Of a stretch of DNA of 64,000 nt, positions 18,560 through 26,750 are shown piece by piece; position 1 is the stretch's first letter; the number at the start of each line of letters is the position of its first letter. Under the pieces are notes generated by a model, which was given only the letters and a program-made list of their open reading frames with translations, was not told the origin of the DNA and made no database searches. Source of the DNA: Nocardia sp. BMG51109 (GTDB taxonomy: Bacteria > Actinomycetota > Actinomycetes > Mycobacteriales > Mycobacteriaceae); NCBI RefSeq assembly GCF_000526215.1, contig NZ_JAFQ01000004.1, positions 1,116,001 to 1,180,000 of the forward strand. The letters are read 5' to 3'. The position numbers and the translations under genes are program-made.

Positions 18560-19561
18560 TCACTTTCCGACGTTCGCGAACGTCGGCTCCAGCTTGTCCA
18601 GCAGGTACGGCAACGACAGCGCGGTCGGCAGGTTGATGGCGTTGATCGTGATCATGTCGACGAAGGCGATGCCGCCCTGGCGCACCGACGGCAGATCGGA
18701 ATAGCCGGGCAGCTGCTTGAACTTCTGCTCCAATCCCGGTGCGGCGCCGCACACCAGCAGGTCGGCGGTCAGATCGGTGAGCCGCTCCGGCGACAGCGCC
18801 AGGCGGCCGCCGTTCGGGGCCTCGTTCACCAGCTTCTCCGGCATCGTCATGCCCATCCGGGAAAACGTCTGGGCCGAGGCGTCCTTCGGATCCGCCAGCA
18901 CCATCAGCTGGGTCGGCGTGGTCAGCATGCAGGTGAGAAACGTCTTGCCGCGCAACGCCGGATGCCGCGCCGTGACGGCGTCGATCCGGCCGTGCACGTC
19001 GGCCACCACCTTGTCGGCCTCGGCCTGCTTGTCCAGCACCTTGCCGAGCGTGGTCATCTGATCCTCCCAGGGATCGACCTGCGCGGTGGTCAGCGGCCCG
19101 ATGGTCGGGGCCAGCTGGGACAGCCTGTCGTACATGGCCTTGTCCATCAGGAAACCGGGGGCCACGATCAGATCCGGCTCCAGCGCCGCGATCTGCTCGG
19201 TGACGTCGCCGCCCATGGTGATCTCCTCGGACTGCTGCGCCAGTTCCGGCGGCAGCCAGGGCACCGACGCCCCGGTACCGCCGGGGACCAGATAGCCGAC
19301 GGGCGTAACCCCCAGCGCCACAGCGGCATCCAGCCACTGCGTGCCGATCGTGACGACCCGCTTCGGGGTGCCCTCGATGGTGGCCTTGCCCATGGTGTGG
19401 TCGACGGTCACCGATCCGGTCGAACCGGCGTCGTCACCACCGGATCCGCAGCCGGCCACACCCAGCACGAGACCGACTGCCAGCGCCACCACCGCCATCC
19501 GCCGCGGGCGACCTCTGCGGGCTCCGAAGACGCGCCTCGCGACAGTTCGACCAGGGTTCAT
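18560..19561 (-). CDS. iron-siderophore ABC transporter substrate-binding lipoprotein
   Basis: 333 residues. A twin-Arg-rich N terminus and a hydrophobic stretch end in the lipobox LGVAGC (about residue 37), so it is anchored outside the membrane. The rest follows periplasmic-binding-protein class III (FhuD/FepB-like): ATIEGTPKRVVTIGTQWLDAAVALG near the start, LEPDLIVAPG, and a long connecting helix (TLGKVLDKQAEADKVVADVHGRI region). It should capture ferric siderophore for an importer. Starts five bases after the stop of the degraded adenylation-domain gene, with a GAGCTGACGG ribosome binding site. No FecCD-type permease is seen in the window. Confidence 0.88.
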   Translation of the reverse strand: MNPGRTVARRVFGARRGRPRRMAVVALAVGLVLGVAGCGSGGDDAGSTGSVTVDHTMGKATIEGTPKRVVTIGTQWLDAAVALGVTPVGYLVPGGTGASVPWLPPELAQQSEEITMGGDVTEQIAALEPDLIVAPGFLMDKAMYDRLSQLAPTIGPLTTAQVDPWEDQMTTLGKVLDKQAEADKVVADVHGRIDAVTARHPALRGKTFLTCMLTTPTQLMVLADPKDASAQTFSRMGMTMPEKLVNEAPNGGRLALSPERLTDLTADLLVCGAAPGLEQKFKQLPGYSDLPSVRQGGIAFVDMITINAINLPTALSLPYLLDKLEPTFANVGK

Positions 19562-19566
19562 TTCCG

Positions 19567-20700
19567 TCAGCTCCTTCGCCACGATCCGCCGACAGCGCGG
19601 ATCTCCCCGGACGCCCGCCGCGCGGCAGGCCGCGCACTCGCATCGCCGGGTTCGTCTGCCAGCACCAACCAGCCCTGAGCGGTCCAGCTCGCCCGGGCGC
19701 CGGTGCGCACCAGGGGTCCGGCGGTGCCGTCGACCGGGAACGGATCGTCCACGAACCGCTCCGGGAAATCTTGTGCCACAGCCTCTTCCGCCAGTGCGGC
19801 GCCGCCGGCGTACACGTCGCCGACCGTGCCCGGCGGGACCGGCTGCCGGTGCTCGTCGAGGACCAGCACCCGCGCGCCGGGAATCGGGCGCAGCCGGCCG
19901 GTGCCGTCGAGCGGGCCGCGGGCCACGGCACCGGCGTATTCCGGCAGCCGGTAGGCGAAGCTCGCGACGGCCTCCGGCGACAGCTCGCGCAGGTGGTCGT
20001 GCAGCTCGATCGAGCACGTGCTGCCGACCACGTCCCAGCGCCGCACGCTGGGCATGCCGGGCAGGCCGCTCCAGTCCCGGAGGGTTTCGGGCGCCGCGAC
20101 GACGTGGGTCACCGACCGCGCCGCGACCACCTCCGCCAATGCCGCGGGGTCGGCGCGCTCGGCCGGGGTCGGAACGACCAGCGTCGCACCGTCGGCCAGC
20201 GCCGCCAGCAGTTCCACCAGCACGTCCGCGGAGTCCCAGCGGCCGACGACCAGCCGCACATCGGCCGAGCCCAGCGCGGGATCGACGCAGTCCCACCGGC
20301 GTTCGAGCGCGACCGCGCGACGGTCGGCGACGGCCGCCGTCACGGCCTTCGGGCTCATCGCTACGGTCCCGGCTCCGCTGCGGACCCGCACGGGCGCTTC
20401 GACGTCCGCGGCGAGGGCGGCCAGCGTATGCATCGCGGCATCGAGGGAATCGGCCGCCCCACGCGCACCCGGCCGCGCCAGGCGCGCGAACACCTGGCCG
20501 TAGTCCAGGCATTCCGCACCGCACCGCACGGCGGGCCGGACCGGGGGAACGGCGTTGGCGCGCCGCAGAAGTCCGGCGATACCCACCACATCCGACAGCT
20601 CCACGCCGGTGGCCCACTCGCCGAGCACCCGGTGGCGCACCTCCGCCGGAAGGCCGAAACCCGCACGGGTATCGGCGATCTCGGTCATCACACTGGTCAT
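19567..20700 (-). CDS. stand-alone degenerate adenylation-domain-like protein
   Basis: 377 residues. It lines up with an NRPS adenylation domain but has lost the key motifs. The A3 phosphate-binding loop (normally YTSGSTGxPKG) reads only GAGTVAMSPKAV. The A4 region is WDSADVLVELL. The YGPTE motif is replaced by YRLPEYAG, and A7 TGD by TGARASW. The C-terminal subdomain with the catalytic Lys is absent. Retained are the structural PGARVLVLDEHRQPVPPGTVGDVYAGG-type segment and PERFVDDPF. It is unlikely to adenylate anything. Its ATG overlaps the upstream NRPS stop (ATGA), so it is co-translated. It may be a decaying gene or a scaffold or chaperone partner. Confidence 0.7.
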   Translation of the reverse strand: MTSVMTEIADTRAGFGLPAEVRHRVLGEWATGVELSDVVGIAGLLRRANAVPPVRPAVRCGAECLDYGQVFARLARPGARGAADSLDAAMHTLAALAADVEAPVRVRSGAGTVAMSPKAVTAAVADRRAVALERRWDCVDPALGSADVRLVVGRWDSADVLVELLAALADGATLVVPTPAERADPAALAEVVAARSVTHVVAAPETLRDWSGLPGMPSVRRWDVVGSTCSIELHDHLRELSPEAVASFAYRLPEYAGAVARGPLDGTGRLRPIPGARVLVLDEHRQPVPPGTVGDVYAGGAALAEEAVAQDFPERFVDDPFPVDGTAGPLVRTGARASWTAQGWLVLADEPGDASARPAARRASGEIRAVGGSWRRS

Positions 20701-23700
20701 CGGCCAACCTCCAGCGGGGTGTTGCGTACGGCTGCCGCCTCCACGAGCGCGGCCAGACCACTCACGGTCGGAGTGTCGAACAGCGCCCGGACCGCCAGTT
20801 CGACACCGAACTCGGCGCGGATCCGGGCGAGTAGCCGGGCGGCCAGCAGGGAATGCCCGCCCAGGTCGAAGAACGAATCGTCGGCACCGACCCGGTTGTG
20901 CCCGAACAGCTGAGAGAACAGCTCGGCGAGCCGGGTCTCGGTGGCGGTCGCGGGTTCCCGGTACAGCTCGACGCCCGCAGGCGTGGGCGAGGGCAGTGCG
21001 CGGCGGTCGAGCTTGCCGTGCTCGGTGAGCGGAACCTCGCCGATCACCGTGAAGGTGGCGGGCATCATGTACTCGGGCAGCACCGCGGCCGCATGCGCGC
21101 GCACGGCGTCGATATCGATCTCGGTCTTGCCGGTTTCGTCGGCGTCGCTGGGCACGAGGTAGGCGGCCAGCACGGTGCCGATCGTCTTGTCCAGCACGGC
21201 CGTTGCCACGCAGTGCGCCACCGCGGGGTGGCTCGCTATCGTCGCCTCCACCTCGCCGAGTTCGATGCGGTAGCCGCGCACCTGCACCTGTTCGTCCGCG
21301 CGGCCGACGAATTCGAGTTCGCCGCGGGTGTTGCGGCGAGCCAGGTCGCCGGTGCGATACAGGCGCCGTCCCGGCCGGAACGGGTCGGCCACGAAACGTT
21401 CCGCGGTCCGGGTCGGGCGATTCAGGTAGCCGCGCGCCAATTGCGCGCCACCCAGGTAGATTTCGCCGACGACGCCGGTCGGCACCAGTTGCAGCCGCTC
21501 GTCCAGCAGGTAGGCGTACACGTTGCGGTTGGGGTGACCGATCGGCACGATCCGGGTGCCCTGCGGGCCCTCGACGGTCAGGTGTGTGGCCGAGACGACG
21601 CCTTCGGTGGGGCCGTAGTGATTACGCAGTTCGGCGTCGAACACGCCCGCGAACCGGTCGGCCACCTCGCCGTGCAGCGCCTCACCGCCGACCGGCACGT
21701 GCCGCAGCGCCCGCCACTGATGCACATCCGGCAGCATCAGGAAGGTGCGCAGCAGCGACGGCACCATATGCAGCACGGTCACCCCGCAGCGGGTGATCAG
21801 GTCGGCGACATACGGGAAGTCGCGGAAGGCGTCCGGCTTCGGAATCACCAGGCACGCACCGAGGCTCAACGTCACGAACAGGTCCAGCAGCGAGGCGTCG
21901 AAGCTGACCGAGGACGATTGCAGCAGCCGGTCGCGCGCGGTCATCTCCCACTGCGCGCAGAAGCCCTCCAGGTGTTCGGCGATCGCGGCGTGCGACACCG
22001 GGACGCCCTTGGGGGTTCCGGTGGACCCGGAGGTGTAGATGACGTAGGCCAGATTGTCCGGCCGCAGCGGGCGGACGCGGTCGGCATCGGTCGGGCCGTC
22101 CTCCGGCAGGGTCGCGGCGGCCGCCTCGGCGGCGGCCAGTTCCGCACGGTCCAGCACGAATCCGGGCCGCGCGTCGGCGGTGAGGTAGTCGATCCGCTCG
22201 CCGGGATAGGACGGGTCGATCGGCAGGTAGGCGGCACCGGCCTTCAGCACGGCCAGCACGGCCACGAGGAATTCCATCGAGGTGGTGAGGCGCAGGCCGA
22301 CGACGTCCTCGGTGCCGACACCTTGCCGGATCAGCCGGTGCGCCAGGCGATTCACCCGGCGGTCCAGGTCTTCGTAGGTGAATTCCCGATCACCGTCCGG
22401 CGCGGAGACGACGGCGACTGCTCGCGGCGCGGCGGCCACGCTGCGCTCGAACAACGCCACCAGCGTGGTGGGTTCGGCGGCGACGAGTTCGCCGTGCGAC
22501 TGTTCCAGAATTCCGGCTCGATCGCGGCTGCCGAACATGTCGAGATCGGCGATCCGGCGCTGCGGTTCGCTCAGCGCGGCGTCCAGCAGCCGGACATAAT
22601 GGGCGAGCATCTGCTCGACGATCCGCTCCTCGAGCACGTCGGCCTGATACTCGGCCTCGACACGGGCTCGACCGGGTACCGGAAAGACCTCGAGCGACAA
22701 CGGTACCCGGGTGCTGGGGCTGCCGAATTCGATCAGGCCGGCGGTGACACCGTCCAGCTCCCACCGCATCTCGTCGGTGCGCACGCCGAATTCGGTGCGC
22801 ACCAGTTGTTCGAGGCCGTCTCGGCCACCGGCACGCTCCGGATTGACCGCGCGCACAACCTGATCGATGCCGACATCGCGATGGGCGAAGGCCGCGGAGA
22901 CGGTGTCGTGGACCGTCTCGGCGACGCCGGCGAAGGTGTCGCCGGGCCGCACGACGGCCCGCAGCAGCAGCGCGTTCCCGAAGTATCCGAGGCTCGTGCG
23001 CCGGTCGTCGCCGCGCATCGTGATCGGCACCGAAACCAGGAAATCCGTTGCGGCGGTGTATCGGTGCAGCAGCACATCGTAGGCGGCCAGCAACACCGCG
23101 AACGCCGTCGTGCCCCGGTCCCGGGCGAACCGCTCGACGCGGTCGACGAGAGCCGCCGGCAGTTCGCGCACGCTGCGGGCGGCCCGCAGCGACCCCGTGC
23201 CGGCGGGCACCGGGCGGCCCGGCAGTTCCAGCGGCTGCGGCAGCGGGCGCAGCGCACCGCGCCAGTACTCGAGCACGGATTCGTCTGCCCTGTCGGCGTT
23301 ATCGGGCCGGTCGTCCGCGCCGAGCACAGGGTCGCCGTTGTAGAGGCGACTCACCTCGTCGCAGAACACCGGCCACGCCTCGTCGTCCCATCCGATGGCG
23401 TGCACGACCATCGCGAACACGTATTGGTCTACGCCCGTGCGGATCAGCAGGCAGCGCAGCGGAAGCTCGGCGGTCGGGTCGAACGGCTGCCCGGACGCGC
23501 GCCGGATCAGCACCTCCAGCCGCCGGGACCGGCTGGTCTCCGCCAGCTCGGACACGTCCAGCTCCTGCCACGCCGGCTCGGCCGCGTCGCGCACCACCCG
23601 GTAGGGCTCGCCCTCCGGGTCGGAAGCGTATGTGCTGCGCAAGATCTCGTGCCGCGCCAGGACACCCGCGACCGCCGCGCGCAGCCGGCCGGAATCGAGG

Positions 23701-23804
23701 GCACCGGTCAACCGGTACACCGCGCAGCTGTTCAGCGTGGTGTCCTCGGGATCACGGGTCTGCAGAAACCAGATGCGGCGCTGCCCGGAAGAAAGCTCCC
23801 TCAT
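20697..23804 (-). CDS. NRPS: condensation - adenylation - carrier
   Basis: 1035 residues. The condensation domain (1-430) has HAIGWDD at about 135-141 instead of HHxxxDG, so the catalytic His is Ala. The adenylation domain (about 445-930) looks intact: VIYTSGSTGTPKG, FDASLLD, NHYGPTEG, YRTGDLA and the catalytic Lys in EHGKLDRRAL. The carrier Ser is in FFDLGGHSLLAAR (about 985). The specificity residues I extract by eye are D-A-L-H-V-V-H-V-S-K; I do not recognise the substrate from them. Context (lysine hydroxylase plus formyltransferase) suggests a modified hydroxylysine. The ATG overlaps the formyltransferase stop. Confidence 0.88.
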   Translation of the reverse strand: MRELSSGQRRIWFLQTRDPEDTTLNSCAVYRLTGALDSGRLRAAVAGVLARHEILRSTYASDPEGEPYRVVRDAAEPAWQELDVSELAETSRSRRLEVLIRRASGQPFDPTAELPLRCLLIRTGVDQYVFAMVVHAIGWDDEAWPVFCDEVSRLYNGDPVLGADDRPDNADRADESVLEYWRGALRPLPQPLELPGRPVPAGTGSLRAARSVRELPAALVDRVERFARDRGTTAFAVLLAAYDVLLHRYTAATDFLVSVPITMRGDDRRTSLGYFGNALLLRAVVRPGDTFAGVAETVHDTVSAAFAHRDVGIDQVVRAVNPERAGGRDGLEQLVRTEFGVRTDEMRWELDGVTAGLIEFGSPSTRVPLSLEVFPVPGRARVEAEYQADVLEERIVEQMLAHYVRLLDAALSEPQRRIADLDMFGSRDRAGILEQSHGELVAAEPTTLVALFERSVAAAPRAVAVVSAPDGDREFTYEDLDRRVNRLAHRLIRQGVGTEDVVGLRLTTSMEFLVAVLAVLKAGAAYLPIDPSYPGERIDYLTADARPGFVLDRAELAAAEAAAATLPEDGPTDADRVRPLRPDNLAYVIYTSGSTGTPKGVPVSHAAIAEHLEGFCAQWEMTARDRLLQSSSVSFDASLLDLFVTLSLGACLVIPKPDAFRDFPYVADLITRCGVTVLHMVPSLLRTFLMLPDVHQWRALRHVPVGGEALHGEVADRFAGVFDAELRNHYGPTEGVVSATHLTVEGPQGTRIVPIGHPNRNVYAYLLDERLQLVPTGVVGEIYLGGAQLARGYLNRPTRTAERFVADPFRPGRRLYRTGDLARRNTRGELEFVGRADEQVQVRGYRIELGEVEATIASHPAVAHCVATAVLDKTIGTVLAAYLVPSDADETGKTEIDIDAVRAHAAAVLPEYMMPATFTVIGEVPLTEHGKLDRRALPSPTPAGVELYREPATATETRLAELFSQLFGHNRVGADDSFFDLGGHSLLAARLLARIRAEFGVELAVRALFDTPTVSGLAALVEAAAVRNTPLEVGR

Positions 23805-24742
23805 GCTGGTAAATCTGTGAGATATCCACCGCGCCGGAAGAATTGGGCTCCGTCGTGTTCGCGACCGTCGGCGGTGCGGACCCGGGTGATCAGCAGCCCG
23901 CGGTTGCGCCCGCGGTGGGCGTCCGGTCCGCAGACCACGACGCCGCCGCCCTCGACGACCACCACGCGGCCCGGAGTACCGCCGTAGCGCGCCTCCGACA
24001 GCGTCGCCGACAGGATCTCGACCCGCTCACCGCGGTAATGGGAGAACGCCCGCGGGTACGGCTCCGACAGCGCCCGCACGAACCGCTCGAGATCGACGGC
24101 GTCCCAGTGCCAGTCCATCCGGCTGTCACGGTCGGAACGCTTGTGGAAGTAGGTGCGCTCGGCGTTGTTCTGCGGCCGCCACTCGGCAGTGCCGGACTCC
24201 AGCGCGGCCAGCGCCTCGTTCACCACCTCCGGAATCAGCTCGAGCCCGTCCAGCACCAGTCCGGTGCCGGTGGCGTCCGGCCCGATCGGCAGCGACCGCT
24301 GCACCAGAATGTCGCCCGCGTCCAGCCGCTCGTCCATCCGGTGCACGGTGAGCCCGAATTCGGATTCACCGCTGATCAGCGCCCACAGCACCGGGGAGAA
24401 GCCGGTGAACTTCGGCAGCAGCGAATCGTGCAGGTTCAGCGTGCCGTGCGTCGGCATGGCGTACAGCTCGCGCGGCATCCAGGTGTACCAGCTGTTCACC
24501 ACCATGACGTCCGGCTCGGCCCGCTTCACCAGGTCGATGGTCTCCTCGTCGGCCCGCTCGGTCAGGTGCACGGGGATGCCGTGCTCGCGGGCCAGCTCCT
24601 CGACCGAATCCGACCAGATGCCCTTGTAGGAATCCTCGCTCGCGGGGTGGGTCACCGCGAGCACCACCTCGTGCTCCGAATCGATCAGAGCCTGCAGCGT
24701 CTTGCGGCCCCAGGTCTGATAGCCGAACGACACGATACGCAT
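23801..24742 (-). CDS. formyltransferase (methionyl-tRNA formyltransferase-like), siderophore N-formylation
   Basis: 313 residues. The N10-formyl-tetrahydrofolate-binding catalytic domain shows the expected Asn and His in LNLHDSLLPKFTGFSPVLW (about 100-118), and the Asp in DERLDAGDIL (about 138). The C-terminal subdomain is OB-like. In siderophore clusters this family formylates the N-hydroxyl amine of hydroxyornithine or hydroxylysine, giving a hydroxamate iron ligand. N-formyl-N-hydroxylysine is known from formobactin, amamistatin and brasilibactin. It is encoded just after an MbtG homologue and overlaps the next NRPS gene by four bases. The start is preceded by an iron box at 24768-24786. 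Confidence 0.87.
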   Translation of the reverse strand: MRIVSFGYQTWGRKTLQALIDSEHEVVLAVTHPASEDSYKGIWSDSVEELAREHGIPVHLTERADEETIDLVKRAEPDVMVVNSWYTWMPRELYAMPTHGTLNLHDSLLPKFTGFSPVLWALISGESEFGLTVHRMDERLDAGDILVQRSLPIGPDATGTGLVLDGLELIPEVVNEALAALESGTAEWRPQNNAERTYFHKRSDRDSRMDWHWDAVDLERFVRALSEPYPRAFSHYRGERVEILSATLSEARYGGTPGRVVVVEGGGVVVCGPDAHRGRNRGLLITRVRTADGREHDGAQFFRRGGYLTDLPA

Positions 24743-24767
24743 GAAACGAACCTCACAACTCTACGAC

Positions 24768-24786
24768 TAAGGGTAGGCTAGCCTAG
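24768..24786. promoter_or_regulatory. IdeR/DmdR-type iron box overlapping the 3' end of mbtG
   Basis: The site with core GGTAGGCTAGCCTAG matches 15 of 19 IdeR consensus positions by eye. It covers the TAG stop codon of mbtG (24778-24780) and lies 26 bp upstream of the formyltransferase start. The long operon from the formyltransferase leftwards therefore probably has its own iron-controlled promoter. Confidence 0.65.
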
Positions 24787-26091
24787 TGGACCGGTCTGCG
24801 GCCAGCCCGGGCGCCGCTCGCCCGAACCGCCGCCGGCGCCGACCATGGAGCGCGTCGACACACCGCCGAGCACTCGATCCGAAAGTTCGCCCAAGCAGCT
24901 GAGATTCGGGAAACCCGGCCCCTGCGCCACACCCGCCAGATTCGGCAGATACAGCTTCGCGTCCAGGCCGTCGACCGCCAGATCGTGACCGATCGAGGTC
25001 TCCAGCCGGGCCTGGGTGATCGGGCCACCCACGGCCAGTTCGACCAGATCGGCGGCATCGGCGTCGAACAGCTCGGTGAACCACAGCGGCTGGCCGCCGG
25101 TCGCATCGACCACCAGATCGAAGACGTGCGCCTGATCCGGGCGCAGCTCGTTGCGCAGCGTGACCGCCACGCCGTCGCCTTGTTCGGCCACCCGCACCAC
25201 CCGGCCTTGCAGATGATGAACCCGGTTGTCGCCCAACACGTTCTCCTGCACCCGCACCGAGAACACCCCGCGATCCGTGCGGCGGATGACGTCCCGGCGC
25301 TCCCGCAGGCTGAGCGCCCGCCACTTGGCCGGATCGCTGAAAAGCGCGTTCTCGAAATAGCTTTCGCCGCGGGTGTAGATGGTGGCCGCGGGCGAGATCA
25401 CCGAGACGGTGAGCACGTCGTGGTGCATCAGCTCGTCCACCGCCGACCCGGCCGTCTCCCCGCCGCCGATCACCGCCGCCCGCGAGGACGGCGGCAGCCG
25501 GCGCTTGCCCGCCAGATCCCAGAACTCGGCGATACTCAGGACTTTCGGGTGGTCGACCAGCGCCCGGCCGCTGTGGCCCGGGCCCGTGATCATCAGCCGG
25601 TCGGTGTCGATCTCGGTGACCGAGCCGTCGCCGTCGGCCACCGAGACCAGCCAGCCGTCGGCGGCCGGGCGGATCCGCCGGACCGTGCCGGTCACCAGGT
25701 CGACCTCGGCCTTGCGCGCCACCCACTGCAGATACTCCGCCCACACGTGATGGTGCGGATTGGGGCGGCCGCGATCGACCCACTCGGCGTAGCTGCCGTT
25801 CTCGACCAGGAACGAGGCCCAGCTGTAGGCGATCATCGCCTGATCGATCGCGCGGTTGTACCCACGCGCCCAGGTCGAGTGATAGGGGAACCCGACATCC
25901 TTCTCCGGGCCCGTGCCCAGCCGATGCTGACCGTCGGTCCACCCGCCGCTGGGAAGCCAATTACCGCCCACCGCATGCGATTCCACCACCACCACGCGGG
26001 GCGCCGGCAGGCCCAGTTCGCGCAGCACCCGCGCCTTCGCCGCCACGGACATCGCCTTCGGCCCTGCTCCGACCACGAGAAGCGTTTCCAC
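24778..26091 (-). CDS. mbtG: L-lysine N6-monooxygenase (MbtG/NbtG-type)
   Basis: 437 residues, end-to-end similar to mycobacterial MbtG. Shared landmarks are the FAD motif VVGAGPKAMSVAAKA (5-19); GGWTDGQHRLGTGPEKDVGFPYHS, quoted here only as a landmark near residues 48-72; the NADPH motif VIGGGETAGSAV (about 208-219); VISPAATIYTRGESYFENALFSDP; and the C-terminal GPGFPNLSCLGELSDRVLGG. The enzyme adds a hydroxyl to the side-chain nitrogen of lysine, the precursor of the hydroxamate groups. Ornithine as substrate is less likely given the MbtG resemblance. An iron box lies 46 bp upstream of the start. Confidence 0.92.
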   Translation of the reverse strand: METLLVVGAGPKAMSVAAKARVLRELGLPAPRVVVVESHAVGGNWLPSGGWTDGQHRLGTGPEKDVGFPYHSTWARGYNRAIDQAMIAYSWASFLVENGSYAEWVDRGRPNPHHHVWAEYLQWVARKAEVDLVTGTVRRIRPAADGWLVSVADGDGSVTEIDTDRLMITGPGHSGRALVDHPKVLSIAEFWDLAGKRRLPPSSRAAVIGGGETAGSAVDELMHHDVLTVSVISPAATIYTRGESYFENALFSDPAKWRALSLRERRDVIRRTDRGVFSVRVQENVLGDNRVHHLQGRVVRVAEQGDGVAVTLRNELRPDQAHVFDLVVDATGGQPLWFTELFDADAADLVELAVGGPITQARLETSIGHDLAVDGLDAKLYLPNLAGVAQGPGFPNLSCLGELSDRVLGGVSTRSMVGAGGGSGERRPGWPQTGPLG

Positions 26092-26137
26092 CGGCTCTCC
26101 GTTTCTGTGACCCAGGCCACCGCGAGGCTATTCTAAC

Positions 26138-26156
26138 TTTGCATAGGCTTACCTTA
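26138..26156. promoter_or_regulatory. IdeR/DmdR-type iron box upstream of mbtG
   Basis: The core TAGGCTTACCTTA matches 14 of 19 consensus positions by eye. It lies 46 bp upstream of the mbtG start and 79 bp from the divergent secreted-protein gene, so it could act on either side. Confidence 0.6.
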
Positions 26157-26235
26157 TATTGCACCGTAGTGCCATACCTTCGGGCAAGTCCGAGAGCGAC
26201 GGCACATACGGTTCCGTGAACGATTGGATAGATCC

Positions 26236-26700
26236 ATGAACGCAATCCCCTCCCGCGCCGCGGCGGCATTCGCCCTGGCCGCAGCGGTTTTCGTCGGCGG
26301 TGTCGGGACAGCCGTCCCGGCTGTGGCCGCACCCGCCATCGCGCCGGTGCACGCCGCCGCACCGGGCATCGGCGAACTGCAGACCAAGCTGCAGCTCGTG
26401 CTCGATCCCGGTGCCTCGCGCTCGGCCCGCGCCAACGAGCTGGAGGCCGGTGAGGCCGGACTGCCCCTGGTGGACAAGGTCGGCGGCGTGATGGCCACGG
26501 TCCCGGGCTTCCAGTGGCAGGCCGTCGAGCCGGTCACCGTGAACGGCGATCAGCTGACCCACAACCTGCAGATCAAGGTCCCGGGCTTCGACGCCATGTT
26601 CATCGAGCTGTCCTGGAAGGATATCGACGGGAACTGGAAGCTGACCCGCGAATCCGAGTGCACCATCGCCTACTACGCCAACCAGCCCTGCACGGTCTGA
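26236..26700 (+). CDS. secreted low-molecular-weight antigen MTB12-like protein
   Basis: 154 residues. A Sec signal peptide occupies residues 1 to about 33, with hydrophobic core AAAFALAAAVFVGGVG and a likely cleavage after PAVAAPA. The mature part has the MTB12/CFP-2-like domain: ELQTKLQLVLDPGASRSARANELE, VMATVPGFQWQAVEPVTVNGD, and the C-terminal DIDGNWKLTRESECTIAYY. A pair of Cys residues sits in the last 15 residues. The family is exported and its function is unknown. ATG 26236 was preferred over an in-frame TTG at 26224. It is divergent from mbtG, so the iron box may also affect it. Confidence 0.82.
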   Translation: MNAIPSRAAAAFALAAAVFVGGVGTAVPAVAAPAIAPVHAAAPGIGELQTKLQLVLDPGASRSARANELEAGEAGLPLVDKVGGVMATVPGFQWQAVEPVTVNGDQLTHNLQIKVPGFDAMFIELSWKDIDGNWKLTRESECTIAYYANQPCTV

Positions 26701-26709
26701 CACGTCGGC

Positions 26710-26738
26710 GCGGCCCCGGACACCGCGCCCGGGGCCGC
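26710..26738 (+). terminator. hairpin terminator after the MTB12-like gene
   Basis: A perfect 10-bp stem, GCGGCCCCGG with CCGGGGCCGC, around a 9-base loop, begins 10 bp after the stop codon. No U-run follows, which is common for actinobacterial terminators. Confidence 0.55.
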
Positions 26739-26750
26739 TAGGGTCGTTGC

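Noticed and set aside
18560..20761. A 733-codon frame fusing the binding lipoprotein to upstream sequence
   Set aside because: The lipoprotein has its own ATG at 19561, a ribosome binding site and a signal peptide; the upstream part is the wrong frame of the degenerate A-domain gene.
20853..23987. A 1044-codon plus-strand open frame opposite the C-A-T NRPS, and similar long antisense frames at 3155-5026, 15010-16806 and 54568-56142
   Set aside because: They are shadows of high-GC genes on the other strand: rich in Arg, His, Gln and Gly, with no domains and no start signals.
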